NCBI GenBank assembly: GCA_021789455.1
Contig: JAJYJN010000040.1
Location: 1-8,953, forward strand
DNA from: a bacterium
GTDB lineage: Bacteria > SZUA-79 > Acidulodesulfobacterales > Acidulodesulfobacteraceae
DNA: 8,953 nucleotides
Reading direction: 5' to 3'
Numbering within the stretch: position 1 is the first letter of the stretch; every line of letters starts with the position of its first letter. The notes under the pieces were generated by a model. The model searched no databases, was not told the origin of the DNA, and worked only from the letters and a program-made list of their open reading frames with translations. This document shows positions 1 to 5,544 of the stretch, piece after piece. The translations under genes and the position numbers were made by a program.

Positions 1-53
1 TCGGCAAAAACATAGGGCGGAAGCCTTTTAATAGTCTCAAAATCTTCTGTCAT
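1..53 (-). CDS. PLP-dependent aminotransferase, N-terminal fragment (cut by window edge)
   Basis: Only the first 17 codons lie inside the window, reading MTEDFETIKRLPPYVFA from an ATG at 51-53. The IKRLPPYVF stretch right after the start is typical of the class I/II aminotransferases annotated as alanine transaminase (AlaC/YfdZ type) or LL-diaminopimelate aminotransferase-like. These use pyridoxal phosphate to move amino groups between amino acids and 2-oxo acids in the cytoplasm. A good ribosome binding site, GGAG at 63-66, sits 9 bases before the ATG and supports this start. The gene lies 92 bases downstream of lipA on the same strand, so it may be co-transcribed or use its own -10 box at 97-102. 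Substrate and exact family cannot be settled from 17 residues. Confidence 0.68.
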   Translation of the reverse strand, partial: MTEDFETIKRLPPYVFA

Positions 54-76
54 GATAAATTTCTCCGAAATTATAT

Positions 77-108
77 AAATAATATAATAGTTTTATATTA
101 TATTATTT
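77..108. repeat. AT-only inverted repeat (13-bp arms, 6-base loop)
   Basis: Positions 77-89 and 96-108 are perfect reverse complements around the loop GTTTTA. Every pair is A:T, so an RNA hairpin would be weak, and the surroundings are so AT-rich that chance symmetry is possible. It lies between lipA and the aminotransferase gene and overlaps the -10-like box of the latter. It could be a weak terminator, part of a promoter, or nothing functional. Confidence 0.35.
97..102 (-). promoter_or_regulatory. Possible -10 box for the aminotransferase gene
   Basis: The minus strand reads TATAAT here, a perfect sigma-70-type -10 hexamer, 43 bases before the aminotransferase ATG. No convincing -35 hexamer is seen 16-18 bases further upstream. 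The same 14-base context, AAAATAATATAATA on the minus strand, recurs upstream of lipA at nearly the same distance from its start. AT-rich DNA gives such hexamers often, so this is only a candidate. Confidence 0.3.
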
Positions 109-145
109 TGCTAAGATAAAATAAATAATAAAATGAGGCACGTTT

Positions 146-1081
146 TTAATATGAATGCTTAAAAAATTTTTCGGCTCCGAAAGAGCTTCTCACGAGCGGA
201 GCGGCAAATACCTGTTTTATGCCTTTTTTGTTTGCATAATTTTTATATTCTATAAATTTATTTAAAGGGACGTATTTTTGTACAGGAATATTTTCGAGTG
301 ACGGCCTTAAATACTGTCCTATGGTAATAAATTCAACCCCGTTATCTATCATATCGTCGATAGTCTTAAAAACTTCGCCGTCGTCTTCTCCAAGACCTAC
401 CATAATACCTGATTTCGTAATTATATCCGGTTTTTCTTCTTTTACGGTTTTAAGGAGGCCTAAAGACCTCTTGTATGAGCTTGAAGGCCTGATATCTGCA
501 TAAAGCCTTTCTACAGTTTCTATGTTATGTCCGAAAATATCTATTCCGCTTTCGGCGACGTCTAACGCTGACTTAATGTTTCCGTTAAAATCGGATGTTA
601 AGACTTCGATAATTTTACAATCGGTAGTTTTTCTTATTTCTTTTACGGTTTTAACTAAAATATCGGCGCCTCCGTCATATAAATCGTCTCTTGTAACCAT
701 TGTAATTACGGCATGTTTTAATTCAAGGGTTTTTACCGCATATGCTACTTTTTGAGGTTCCCCAACATCTACGGCGGCAGGCGCAGATACAGGCGCTCCT
801 GATTCATAGAATTGAGCCGCTTGGTATTTTTGTTTATTATTAATATCTATATCCATATGCTCTATATTACAGAAAGGGCATTTTCTTGTGCATTTGTTGC
901 CGAGAAGCAGAAAAGTTGCCGTTTTATTTGAAAAGCAGAGATGCAGGTTCGGGCATCTGGACGAAGAACAGACGGTATTAAGCTCTTTTTCATTTATGAT
1001 TTTAGACGTCTCGAAAATATCTTTTCTGGACTTGATTTTTAGAATCTCTTTTTTTAAATAATCGGGGAGTCTTTCGTTCAT
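146..1081 (-). CDS. lipA: Lipoyl synthase (radical SAM)
   Basis: LipA inserts two sulfur atoms into protein-bound octanoyl groups to make the lipoyl cofactor of 2-oxoacid dehydrogenases and the glycine cleavage system, acting in the cytoplasm. The auxiliary cluster motif C-x4-C-x5-C is at C38, C43 and C49. The radical SAM motif C-x3-C-x2-C is at C64, C68 and C71 (CTRKCPFC). The C-terminal RSS motif, whose serine ligates the auxiliary cluster in known LipA structures, is at 298-300. Length (311 residues) is near the family norm, but about 25 extra residues rich in Ala, Ser and Pro appear at roughly 75-101, between the SAM motif and the conserved VDVGEP stretch. No clear Shine-Dalgarno precedes the ATG. 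It is divergent from tadA and is followed on the same strand by the aminotransferase gene. No lipB is visible. Confidence 0.95.
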   Translation of the reverse strand: MNERLPDYLKKEILKIKSRKDIFETSKIINEKELNTVCSSSRCPNLHLCFSNKTATFLLLGNKCTRKCPFCNIEHMDIDINNKQKYQAAQFYESGAPVSAPAAVDVGEPQKVAYAVKTLELKHAVITMVTRDDLYDGGADILVKTVKEIRKTTDCKIIEVLTSDFNGNIKSALDVAESGIDIFGHNIETVERLYADIRPSSSYKRSLGLLKTVKEEKPDIITKSGIMVGLGEDDGEVFKTIDDMIDNGVEFITIGQYLRPSLENIPVQKYVPLNKFIEYKNYANKKGIKQVFAAPLVRSSFGAEKFFKHSY

Positions 1082-1312
1082 TTTTTATATGCATTATCGA
1101 TTTAATCTAATGCGCTTATTATTATATTATTTTATCGTTTTTTATTTATTCTGCATTATATATATTATCATATTCATATACAGCTTATCCGCTATATAAT
1201 AATACATAAATCGTCTATAAATTTCAATCGTATTTTGAATGTTTTAATTTACTAATTTTAAAGGTTTTTAAATTTTCGATAAATTTATATAATAATATAT
1301 AATATATCAAGA
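1082..1312. promoter_or_regulatory. AT-rich divergent intergenic region between lipA and tadA
   Basis: This 231-base region holds no plausible gene and must carry the promoters of both divergent genes. A minus-strand TATAAT at 1121-1126 lies 39 bases before the lipA ATG, inside a 14-mer shared with the aminotransferase leader. Plus-strand TATAAT boxes lie at 1288-1293 and 1298-1303, very close to the tadA ATG at 1313, so a tadA transcript from either would have a very short leader or none. Matches to a -35 consensus are poor on both sides. No operator or riboswitch-like structure stands out. Confidence 0.4.
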
Positions 1313-1789
1313 ATGAATAAATTAGACGATAAATATTTTATGAATTTTGCTTTAAAAGAAGCCGAAAAAGCGCTGGCATACGACGAGGTTCCGGTAGGAG
1401 CGGTAATAACAGACATAGGCGGCAGTATTATTTCTTCGGCTTTTAATACGGTAGAAAACGATATTTCCTGCATTATGCATGCCGAAATAAATGCTATATT
1501 AGCGGCTCAAAAAAAACTTCGCAACTGGCGTTTAGACGAATGTTCGCTTTACGTTACTCTTGAGCCTTGCATAATGTGCTGCGGCGCTATTCTTTTATCG
1601 AGAATCGGCAAAGTAGTTTACGGAGCGTCAGACCCGAAAGGCGGCGTTTCAAGTTCTATTTTAGAGGGGAAAATAGAGCTAATCGGCGGGGTAATGGATG
1701 AAGAATCGTCAAAGCTGTTAAAATCGTTTTTTAAATCGAAACGCGAAAATATAAGATATAATAAATCTGCAAACGCAGACGGAAATTAG
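1313..1789 (+). CDS. tadA: tRNA-specific adenosine deaminase
   Basis: TadA deaminates adenosine-34 to inosine in the anticodon wobble position of tRNA-Arg(ACG), allowing three Arg codons to be read. The zinc deaminase signature is complete: HAE at 56-58 (zinc ligand H56, proton-shuttling E58) and PCxxC at 85-89 (zinc ligands C86, C89). The stretch NWRLDECSLYVTLEPC at 71-86 is characteristic of TadA rather than cytidine or guanine deaminases. Length is 158 residues, in the usual range. The region between DPKGG (107-111) and GGV (125-127) looks about ten residues shorter than usual and lacks the usual Asn-His loop. No Shine-Dalgarno is visible, and TATAAT boxes sit 10-25 bases before the ATG, so translation could be nearly leaderless. 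It converges with the small membrane protein gene, with only 6 bases between stops. Confidence 0.92.
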   Translation: MNKLDDKYFMNFALKEAEKALAYDEVPVGAVITDIGGSIISSAFNTVENDISCIMHAEINAILAAQKKLRNWRLDECSLYVTLEPCIMCCGAILLSRIGKVVYGASDPKGGVSSSILEGKIELIGGVMDEESSKLLKSFFKSKRENIRYNKSANADGN

Positions 1790-1795
1790 CGAAAA

Positions 1796-1999
1796 TTAAT
1801 TTGATACCTTTTCTGCGTCGCGTTTCTTGTTGTTATCCATATAATCAAAAATATACTTTCTTATTTCCCTGTTGTCTTCTTTGATTTCATTGCGCATCGT
1901 ATCGATTTTCCTGTCTATATGCGCCATAAGGGCTATAATAGAACCTGCGACGCTTATAATGATAACAATAATTTCTATAACAAATTTTGAATCGTTCAC
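1796..1999 (-). CDS. Small membrane-anchored coiled-coil protein, function unknown
   Basis: This 67-residue protein has one hydrophobic helix at about residues 6-26 followed by a charged, heptad-like helix at about 28-55 (pattern IDRKIDTMRNEIKEDNREIR) and a basic polar tail. This fits an inner-membrane protein with a short cytoplasmic coiled coil, probably an oligomer. The start is GTG (1997-1999), backed by AGAGGT at 2005-2010, five bases upstream. I do not recognise a named family; small proteins of this shape are common and uncharacterised. It lies downstream of the hppA terminator-like repeat and converges with tadA, so it probably has its own promoter in 2011-2096. The clean ribosome binding site and sensible topology argue for a real gene. 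Confidence 0.65.
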   Translation of the reverse strand: MNDSKFVIEIIVIIISVAGSIIALMAHIDRKIDTMRNEIKEDNREIRKYIFDYMDNNKKRDAEKVSN

Positions 2000-2004
2000 T
2001 TTAT

Positions 2005-2010
2005 ACCTCT
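2005..2010 (-). promoter_or_regulatory. Ribosome binding site that sets a GTG start
   Basis: The minus strand reads AGAGGT five bases before the GTG at 1997-1999. It is complementary to the 3' end of 16S rRNA and is the main evidence that the small membrane protein starts at GTG rather than at a later ATG inside the hydrophobic helix. Confidence 0.6.
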
Positions 2011-2096
2011 ATGCCCTTACTTTAAATAATATTATATTTTAAAATATTGTCAATTTTTTTGCAAATTTTTATTTGTAAATTAACAATAAAAAAAGT

Positions 2097-2150
2097 AAAA
2101 AAAAGGGGTCAAAAAAAGGGGTCAGATTTATTTAATCTGACCCCTTTTTT
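2097..2150. repeat. GGGGTC palindrome with duplicated left half-arm
   Basis: Positions 2112-2128 and 2134-2150 form a perfect 17-bp inverted repeat (arm AAAAAAGGGGTCAGATT, loop TATTT). Immediately to the left, the 13-base unit AAAAAAAGGGGTC occurs twice in tandem (2098-2110 and 2111-2123), so the arm's outer part is duplicated. Similar GGGGTCAGA palindromes recur in several deltaproteobacterial and Nitrospirae genomes as REP-like elements; this is recalled, not searched. It contrasts with the AT-only DNA around it. No transposase is in the window. Confidence 0.8.
2112..2150 (-). terminator. hppA: Likely intrinsic terminator of the qmo-hppA unit
   Basis: On the minus strand, 33 bases after the hppA stop, transcription meets an 11-bp GC-containing stem (AATCTGACCCC paired with GGGGTCAGATT) around a 5-base loop, followed by a run of U encoded by the A-tract at 2111-2117. 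The symmetric A/T flanks mean it would also work on the plus strand, but tadA ends far away and is separated by the convergent small gene. The geometry is that of a Rho-independent terminator, possibly supplied by a REP-like element. Confidence 0.7.
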
Positions 2151-2183
2151 ACTATTTGCTTTTATTGTTTATTACTATTGATA

Positions 2184-4295
2184 TTAATGCGCCCAGAGCA
2201 ATAAAACTATAGGTATTATTAAAATCGTGAAAATGTTGACGACCTTAATCATAGGGTTAATTGCAGGACCGGCGGTGTCTTTGTAAGGATCGCCGACGGT
2301 GTCGCCTGTAACTGCGGCTTTGTGTGCTTCGCTGCCTTTGCGGTACGTCTGCCCGTTATATTCAAACCCTTTTTCTATAAGTTTTTTTGCGTTATCCCAT
2401 GCCGCGCCGCCGCTCGTCATTGATATTGCAACGAAAAGACCAGATATAATAGTTCCCAATAATATACCGCCTAGAACTTTAGGTCCCATCGTAAGACCGA
2501 ATATTATCGGACCCGCAATCGGAATAAACGCCGGAAGTATCATTTCCCTTAAGGAAGATTTAGTAACTATATCGACGCATTTGCCGTATTCCGGCTTTCC
2601 TGTTCCTTCCATAATTCCGGGAATTTCTTTAAACTGCCTCCTGACTTCGACTACTATGTCGCCGGCGGCTTTACCGACCGACTTCATTGCAAGGGAAGCA
2701 AATATATAAGGAAGCATCGCGCCGAGGAAAAGTCCTATTAACACCATAGGCTGATGTATCGAAAACGATATTTTTTCTAGTCCGGCCTTTACGTAACCAT
2801 TTTGTATCAAATTAGAATATTCTCCGAAAAGAACGATAGCCGCAAGAGCCGCAGAACCTATAGCATATCCTTTCGTTACGGCTTTGGTAGTATTGCCGAC
2901 TGCGTCAAGGGCATCGGTAGTTTCTCTGACGTCTTCGGGAAGTTCGCTCATTTCCGCTATGCCGCCGGCATTATCTGTTATAGGCCCAAACGAATCTACG
3001 GCAATAACCATACCGGACATAGAAAGCATGCTGGAAGCCGCAATAGCGACGCCGTAAAAACCTGCGAAGTGATAAGAAATCAAAATACCGAATACTATCG
3101 CTATAACGGGAAGCGCAGTCGCCATTTGTCCGACTGCAAGTCCTGCTATAATATTTGTGCCGTGGCCCGTTGTAGATGCTTCCGCTATGGATTTAACCGG
3201 AGAAAACTCAGTCGATGTAAAATAATCGGTTATTACTATAATTAATCCTGTTAAAACAAGACCTACAAGCGAAGCATAATAATAATTTATTGCTGAATAT
3301 TTACCTACATGCTGCATAAAAGCTTCAGTAAAGAAGTAATATGCAATTGCGGAAACTATTCCTGTAACGAATAATCCTTTATAAAGACCCTGCATAATTT
3401 TTTCTTTAGTAGGAGCGCTTACGAAAAATACGCCGATTATCGAGGTAAAAACCGCAATACCGCCCAAAAGAAGCGGGTAAAGTATACCGTGCATTAAACC
3501 GCTGCCGCCTCCGTTTAATCCTGCTTTAAATGTCGAATATGCAAGCAGTATAGACGCAATAATTGTAACCGCAAAAGTTTCAAATACGTCTGCCGCCATA
3601 CCCGCACAGTCGCCTACGTTATCTCCGACCTGGTCTGCAATAACCGCGGGGTTTCTTGGGTCGTCTTCCGGAATTCCGGCTTCTACTTTTCCGACGAGGT
3701 CTGCACCCACGTCTGCCGCTTTAGTATATATGCCGCCGCCAAGCCTTGCAAATACGGAAATAAGACTGCAACCGAAAGCGAAACCTATCAATGAATTTAT
3801 TACACCTTCAAGCCCGCTCGTATGTTTTCCGATTAACATAAAAACCGATATACCTAGTACGCCGAGACCTAAAACCATTAAACCAGTAACAGAACCGCCT
3901 TTAAATGCAAACTTCAATGCAGGTTTTACGCCTTTATGGGCAATCTGGGCAGTTCTTATGTTCGCTCGCACAGCATTAAACATGCCTAAGTAACCTGCCA
4001 ATGCCGATAAAAAAGCGCCCAAAGCGAATCCGCATGCCGTAAGAAGTCCGAACTGAGGCACCCATAATCCGCCGATAAGTATCAATACGAAAATGACGAT
4101 ACCGACTATAGCTACCGTCCTGTACTGTCTGTTAAGAAAAGCCGTGGCGCCTTCCTGAATAGCCTTGGCTATCTGTTTCATTCTGTCCGAACCTTCGTCC
4201 TGCTTCATAGCCCATACCGTTACCGCTATGCTGTAGATAACGGCGATAAGACCCGCAATAATTCCGAAAATCATTGCTTTGTCAAATAGACTCAT
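2184..4295 (-). CDS. hppA: Membrane-bound proton-translocating pyrophosphatase, K+-independent type
   Basis: This integral membrane enzyme hydrolyses pyrophosphate to phosphate and pumps protons out of the cytoplasm. All core motifs are present: DVGADLVGK at 195-203, the Mg-PPi-binding acidic block from D211 to E239 ([19 protein letters not shown]), [12 protein letters not shown] at 434-445, [11 protein letters not shown] at 628-638 and [15 protein letters not shown] at 664-678. Length (703) and the many hydrophobic helices, about 16 in this family, match. K471 and T474 in [10 protein letters not shown] are the residues expected of the K+-independent, H+-pumping subfamily; K+-dependent enzymes have Ala at the first position. 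Start ATG has AGGGGG (4305-4310) nine bases upstream. It follows qmoC by 70 bases on the same strand, suggesting recovery of energy from the pyrophosphate made during sulfate activation. Confidence 0.97.
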   Translation of the reverse strand: MSLFDKAMIFGIIAGLIAVIYSIAVTVWAMKQDEGSDRMKQIAKAIQEGATAFLNRQYRTVAIVGIVIFVLILIGGLWVPQFGLLTACGFALGAFLSALAGYLGMFNAVRANIRTAQIAHKGVKPALKFAFKGGSVTGLMVLGLGVLGISVFMLIGKHTSGLEGVINSLIGFAFGCSLISVFARLGGGIYTKAADVGADLVGKVEAGIPEDDPRNPAVIADQVGDNVGDCAGMAADVFETFAVTIIASILLAYSTFKAGLNGGGSGLMHGILYPLLLGGIAVFTSIIGVFFVSAPTKEKIMQGLYKGLFVTGIVSAIAYYFFTEAFMQHVGKYSAINYYYASLVGLVLTGLIIVITDYFTSTEFSPVKSIAEASTTGHGTNIIAGLAVGQMATALPVIAIVFGILISYHFAGFYGVAIAASSMLSMSGMVIAVDSFGPITDNAGGIAEMSELPEDVRETTDALDAVGNTTKAVTKGYAIGSAALAAIVLFGEYSNLIQNGYVKAGLEKISFSIHQPMVLIGLFLGAMLPYIFASLAMKSVGKAAGDIVVEVRRQFKEIPGIMEGTGKPEYGKCVDIVTKSSLREMILPAFIPIAGPIIFGLTMGPKVLGGILLGTIISGLFVAISMTSGGAAWDNAKKLIEKGFEYNGQTYRKGSEAHKAAVTGDTVGDPYKDTAGPAINPMIKVVNIFTILIIPIVLLLWAH

Positions 4296-4340
4296 AACCT
4301 AAAACCCCCTAAATTAAATTTTTAATTATTATTAAAATTT

Positions 4341-4363
4341 CTTTAACATTACACATGTTAAAG
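4341..4363. repeat. 9-bp inverted repeat between qmoC and hppA
   Basis: CTTTAACAT (4341-4349) and ATGTTAAAG (4355-4363) are perfect reverse complements around a 5-base loop, two bases past the qmoC stop. On the minus strand the hairpin is followed by AAATTTTAATA, not a clean U-tract, so full termination is unlikely. Partial attenuation, mRNA 3'-end protection, or a dimeric regulator site for hppA are all possible. Confidence 0.5.
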
Positions 4364-4365
4364 CA

Positions 4366-5529
4366 TTAATTATTGCTTAGGTTTTTAGCTTTTTCTTTTA
4401 AATTTGCAAAATATACGGCAACCGGTCTGTAAGCAAGATGCGACCATTTAGAAAAAGGAACTTCTATTACAAGCATCGGAAATAATATCATTAAATGAAT
4501 CAGGTATATATAAAAAATAGCCGATACCGAATAGTTATAAACTATAGCCGCCCTGAGCAAAACTCCGCTGACTGCGGTTAAGAACAACAGCGTTACGAAC
4601 ATCCAGTCGGTATGATGGGAAAATTTGCTTCTTTCTATTTTCTTAGAAAATCTTTTAATTATAAAATATATAGTTCCGAAAATTAATCCTATACTGGCAA
4701 AATAATCGAATAAAACTATATGAAGATACGGCATGCTGTTTTCGCTTTGAAACCAGTCTAAGAAAAAAACGATGGCTACAAACAGGGATACATAGCTTAT
4801 CATTAAAAAAAGATGTGCAAGCCAAAAATTATACTTTCCCGAAGCAAGTTTTTTTGATGCAGACTCTTCGGAATCGTCGCATTTTGCATATCTGTACTGC
4901 GTAAAAAAATTGAATATTAACGACCAAGCCTCAGTAACGTAAAGACTCAAAGGGATTTTCACGCTTTTATCGCTCAATACCGTCTTGCGGTACATATTGT
5001 ATATGAAAGACGTCAGCATAATTGCAAGAAAAGCCGATATAGGCCAGTCAAAGAAATAATCTACTTTATCAGGAGATACCGCCTGCGCAAGAGTCGCTCC
5101 GGCGGCAGGATGAAGTCCGAATATAACCGCCCACTCAAGCAAAACTCCCAGCGCTACTATTAATATTGCGATGTACTCTGCATATTTAGACTTATATAAT
5201 ATTTTGGAAATCCCCGTCCAGTCGTATGCGCTTATTAAAAAACGGCGCAGCGACATCATAAGTTCGCCCGGTTCTGCTTTCCTTGGGCAGTTCTTGGAAC
5301 ATTCACCGCAATAATAGCATAACCACGGGTCTAAATCGGCGGTCAGCTGTTCTTTCATTCCCCATCCCGCCATTATCATTTCTTTTCGCGGAAACGGCCT
5401 GTCCTCCGTCGACAAAGGACATACCGCGGAACACGTGCCGCACTGAAAGCATTTTTTAAAATTGCTTTCGCCTACTTCTTTTATATATTTAACCAACTCG
5501 TTGTCGGTCTTAATAACTGTGTTATTCAA
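4366..5529 (-). CDS. qmoC: Quinone-interacting oxidoreductase membrane subunit QmoC
   Basis: QmoC is the membrane subunit of the Qmo complex: it takes electrons from menaquinol through heme b and passes them by Fe-S clusters to QmoB/QmoA and APS reductase. The N-terminal HdrC-like domain has two [4Fe-4S] motifs, C27-C30-C33-C37 and C71-C74-C77-C81. The C-terminal HdrE/NarI-like part has about six membrane helices, near 118-138, 163-180, 234-258, 272-293, 308-328 and 336-357. H239, H270, H345 and H364 are candidate heme ligands, though I cannot say which pair up. Length (387) is normal for QmoC. The start is TTG (5527-5529), five bases after a strong GGGAGG. It lies 15 bases after qmoB. A bare HdrC/HdrE-type heterodisulfide reductase subunit is the alternative, but the fused architecture next to two HdrA-like genes favours QmoC. 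Confidence 0.93.
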   Translation of the reverse strand: MNNTVIKTDNELVKYIKEVGESNFKKCFQCGTCSAVCPLSTEDRPFPRKEMIMAGWGMKEQLTADLDPWLCYYCGECSKNCPRKAEPGELMMSLRRFLISAYDWTGISKILYKSKYAEYIAILIVALGVLLEWAVIFGLHPAAGATLAQAVSPDKVDYFFDWPISAFLAIMLTSFIYNMYRKTVLSDKSVKIPLSLYVTEAWSLIFNFFTQYRYAKCDDSEESASKKLASGKYNFWLAHLFLMISYVSLFVAIVFFLDWFQSENSMPYLHIVLFDYFASIGLIFGTIYFIIKRFSKKIERSKFSHHTDWMFVTLLFLTAVSGVLLRAAIVYNYSVSAIFYIYLIHLMILFPMLVIEVPFSKWSHLAYRPVAVYFANLKEKAKNLSNN

Positions 5530-5534
5530 AATAT

Positions 5535-5540
5535 CCTCCC
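5535..5540 (-). promoter_or_regulatory. qmoC: Strong ribosome binding site for the TTG start of qmoC
   Basis: The minus strand reads GGGAGG, five bases before TTG AAT AAC. It lies wholly in the 15-base gap after the qmoB stop. Its strength and spacing decide in favour of the unusual TTG start and suggest tight translation of qmoC after qmoB. Confidence 0.75.
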
Positions 5541-5544
5541 TATC

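Noticed and set aside
78..107. Rho-independent terminator for lipA
   Set aside because: The stem is purely A:T and not clearly followed by a U-run on the lipA strand, so it is kept only as an inverted repeat.
1285..1473. 62-codon minus-strand open frame opposite the start of tadA
   Set aside because: It overlaps the tadA start in antisense; tadA has a complete catalytic signature, and this frame shows nothing recognisable.
2299..2709. 136-codon plus-strand open frame opposite hppA
   Set aside because: Antisense to the conserved C-terminal half of hppA, with no plausible ribosome site or domain.
2802..3245. 147-codon plus-strand open frame opposite hppA
   Set aside because: It lies wholly antisense to conserved hppA coding sequence, and its product is an Arg/Tyr/Cys-rich string without recognisable domains. 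It is a shadow of strong codon bias.
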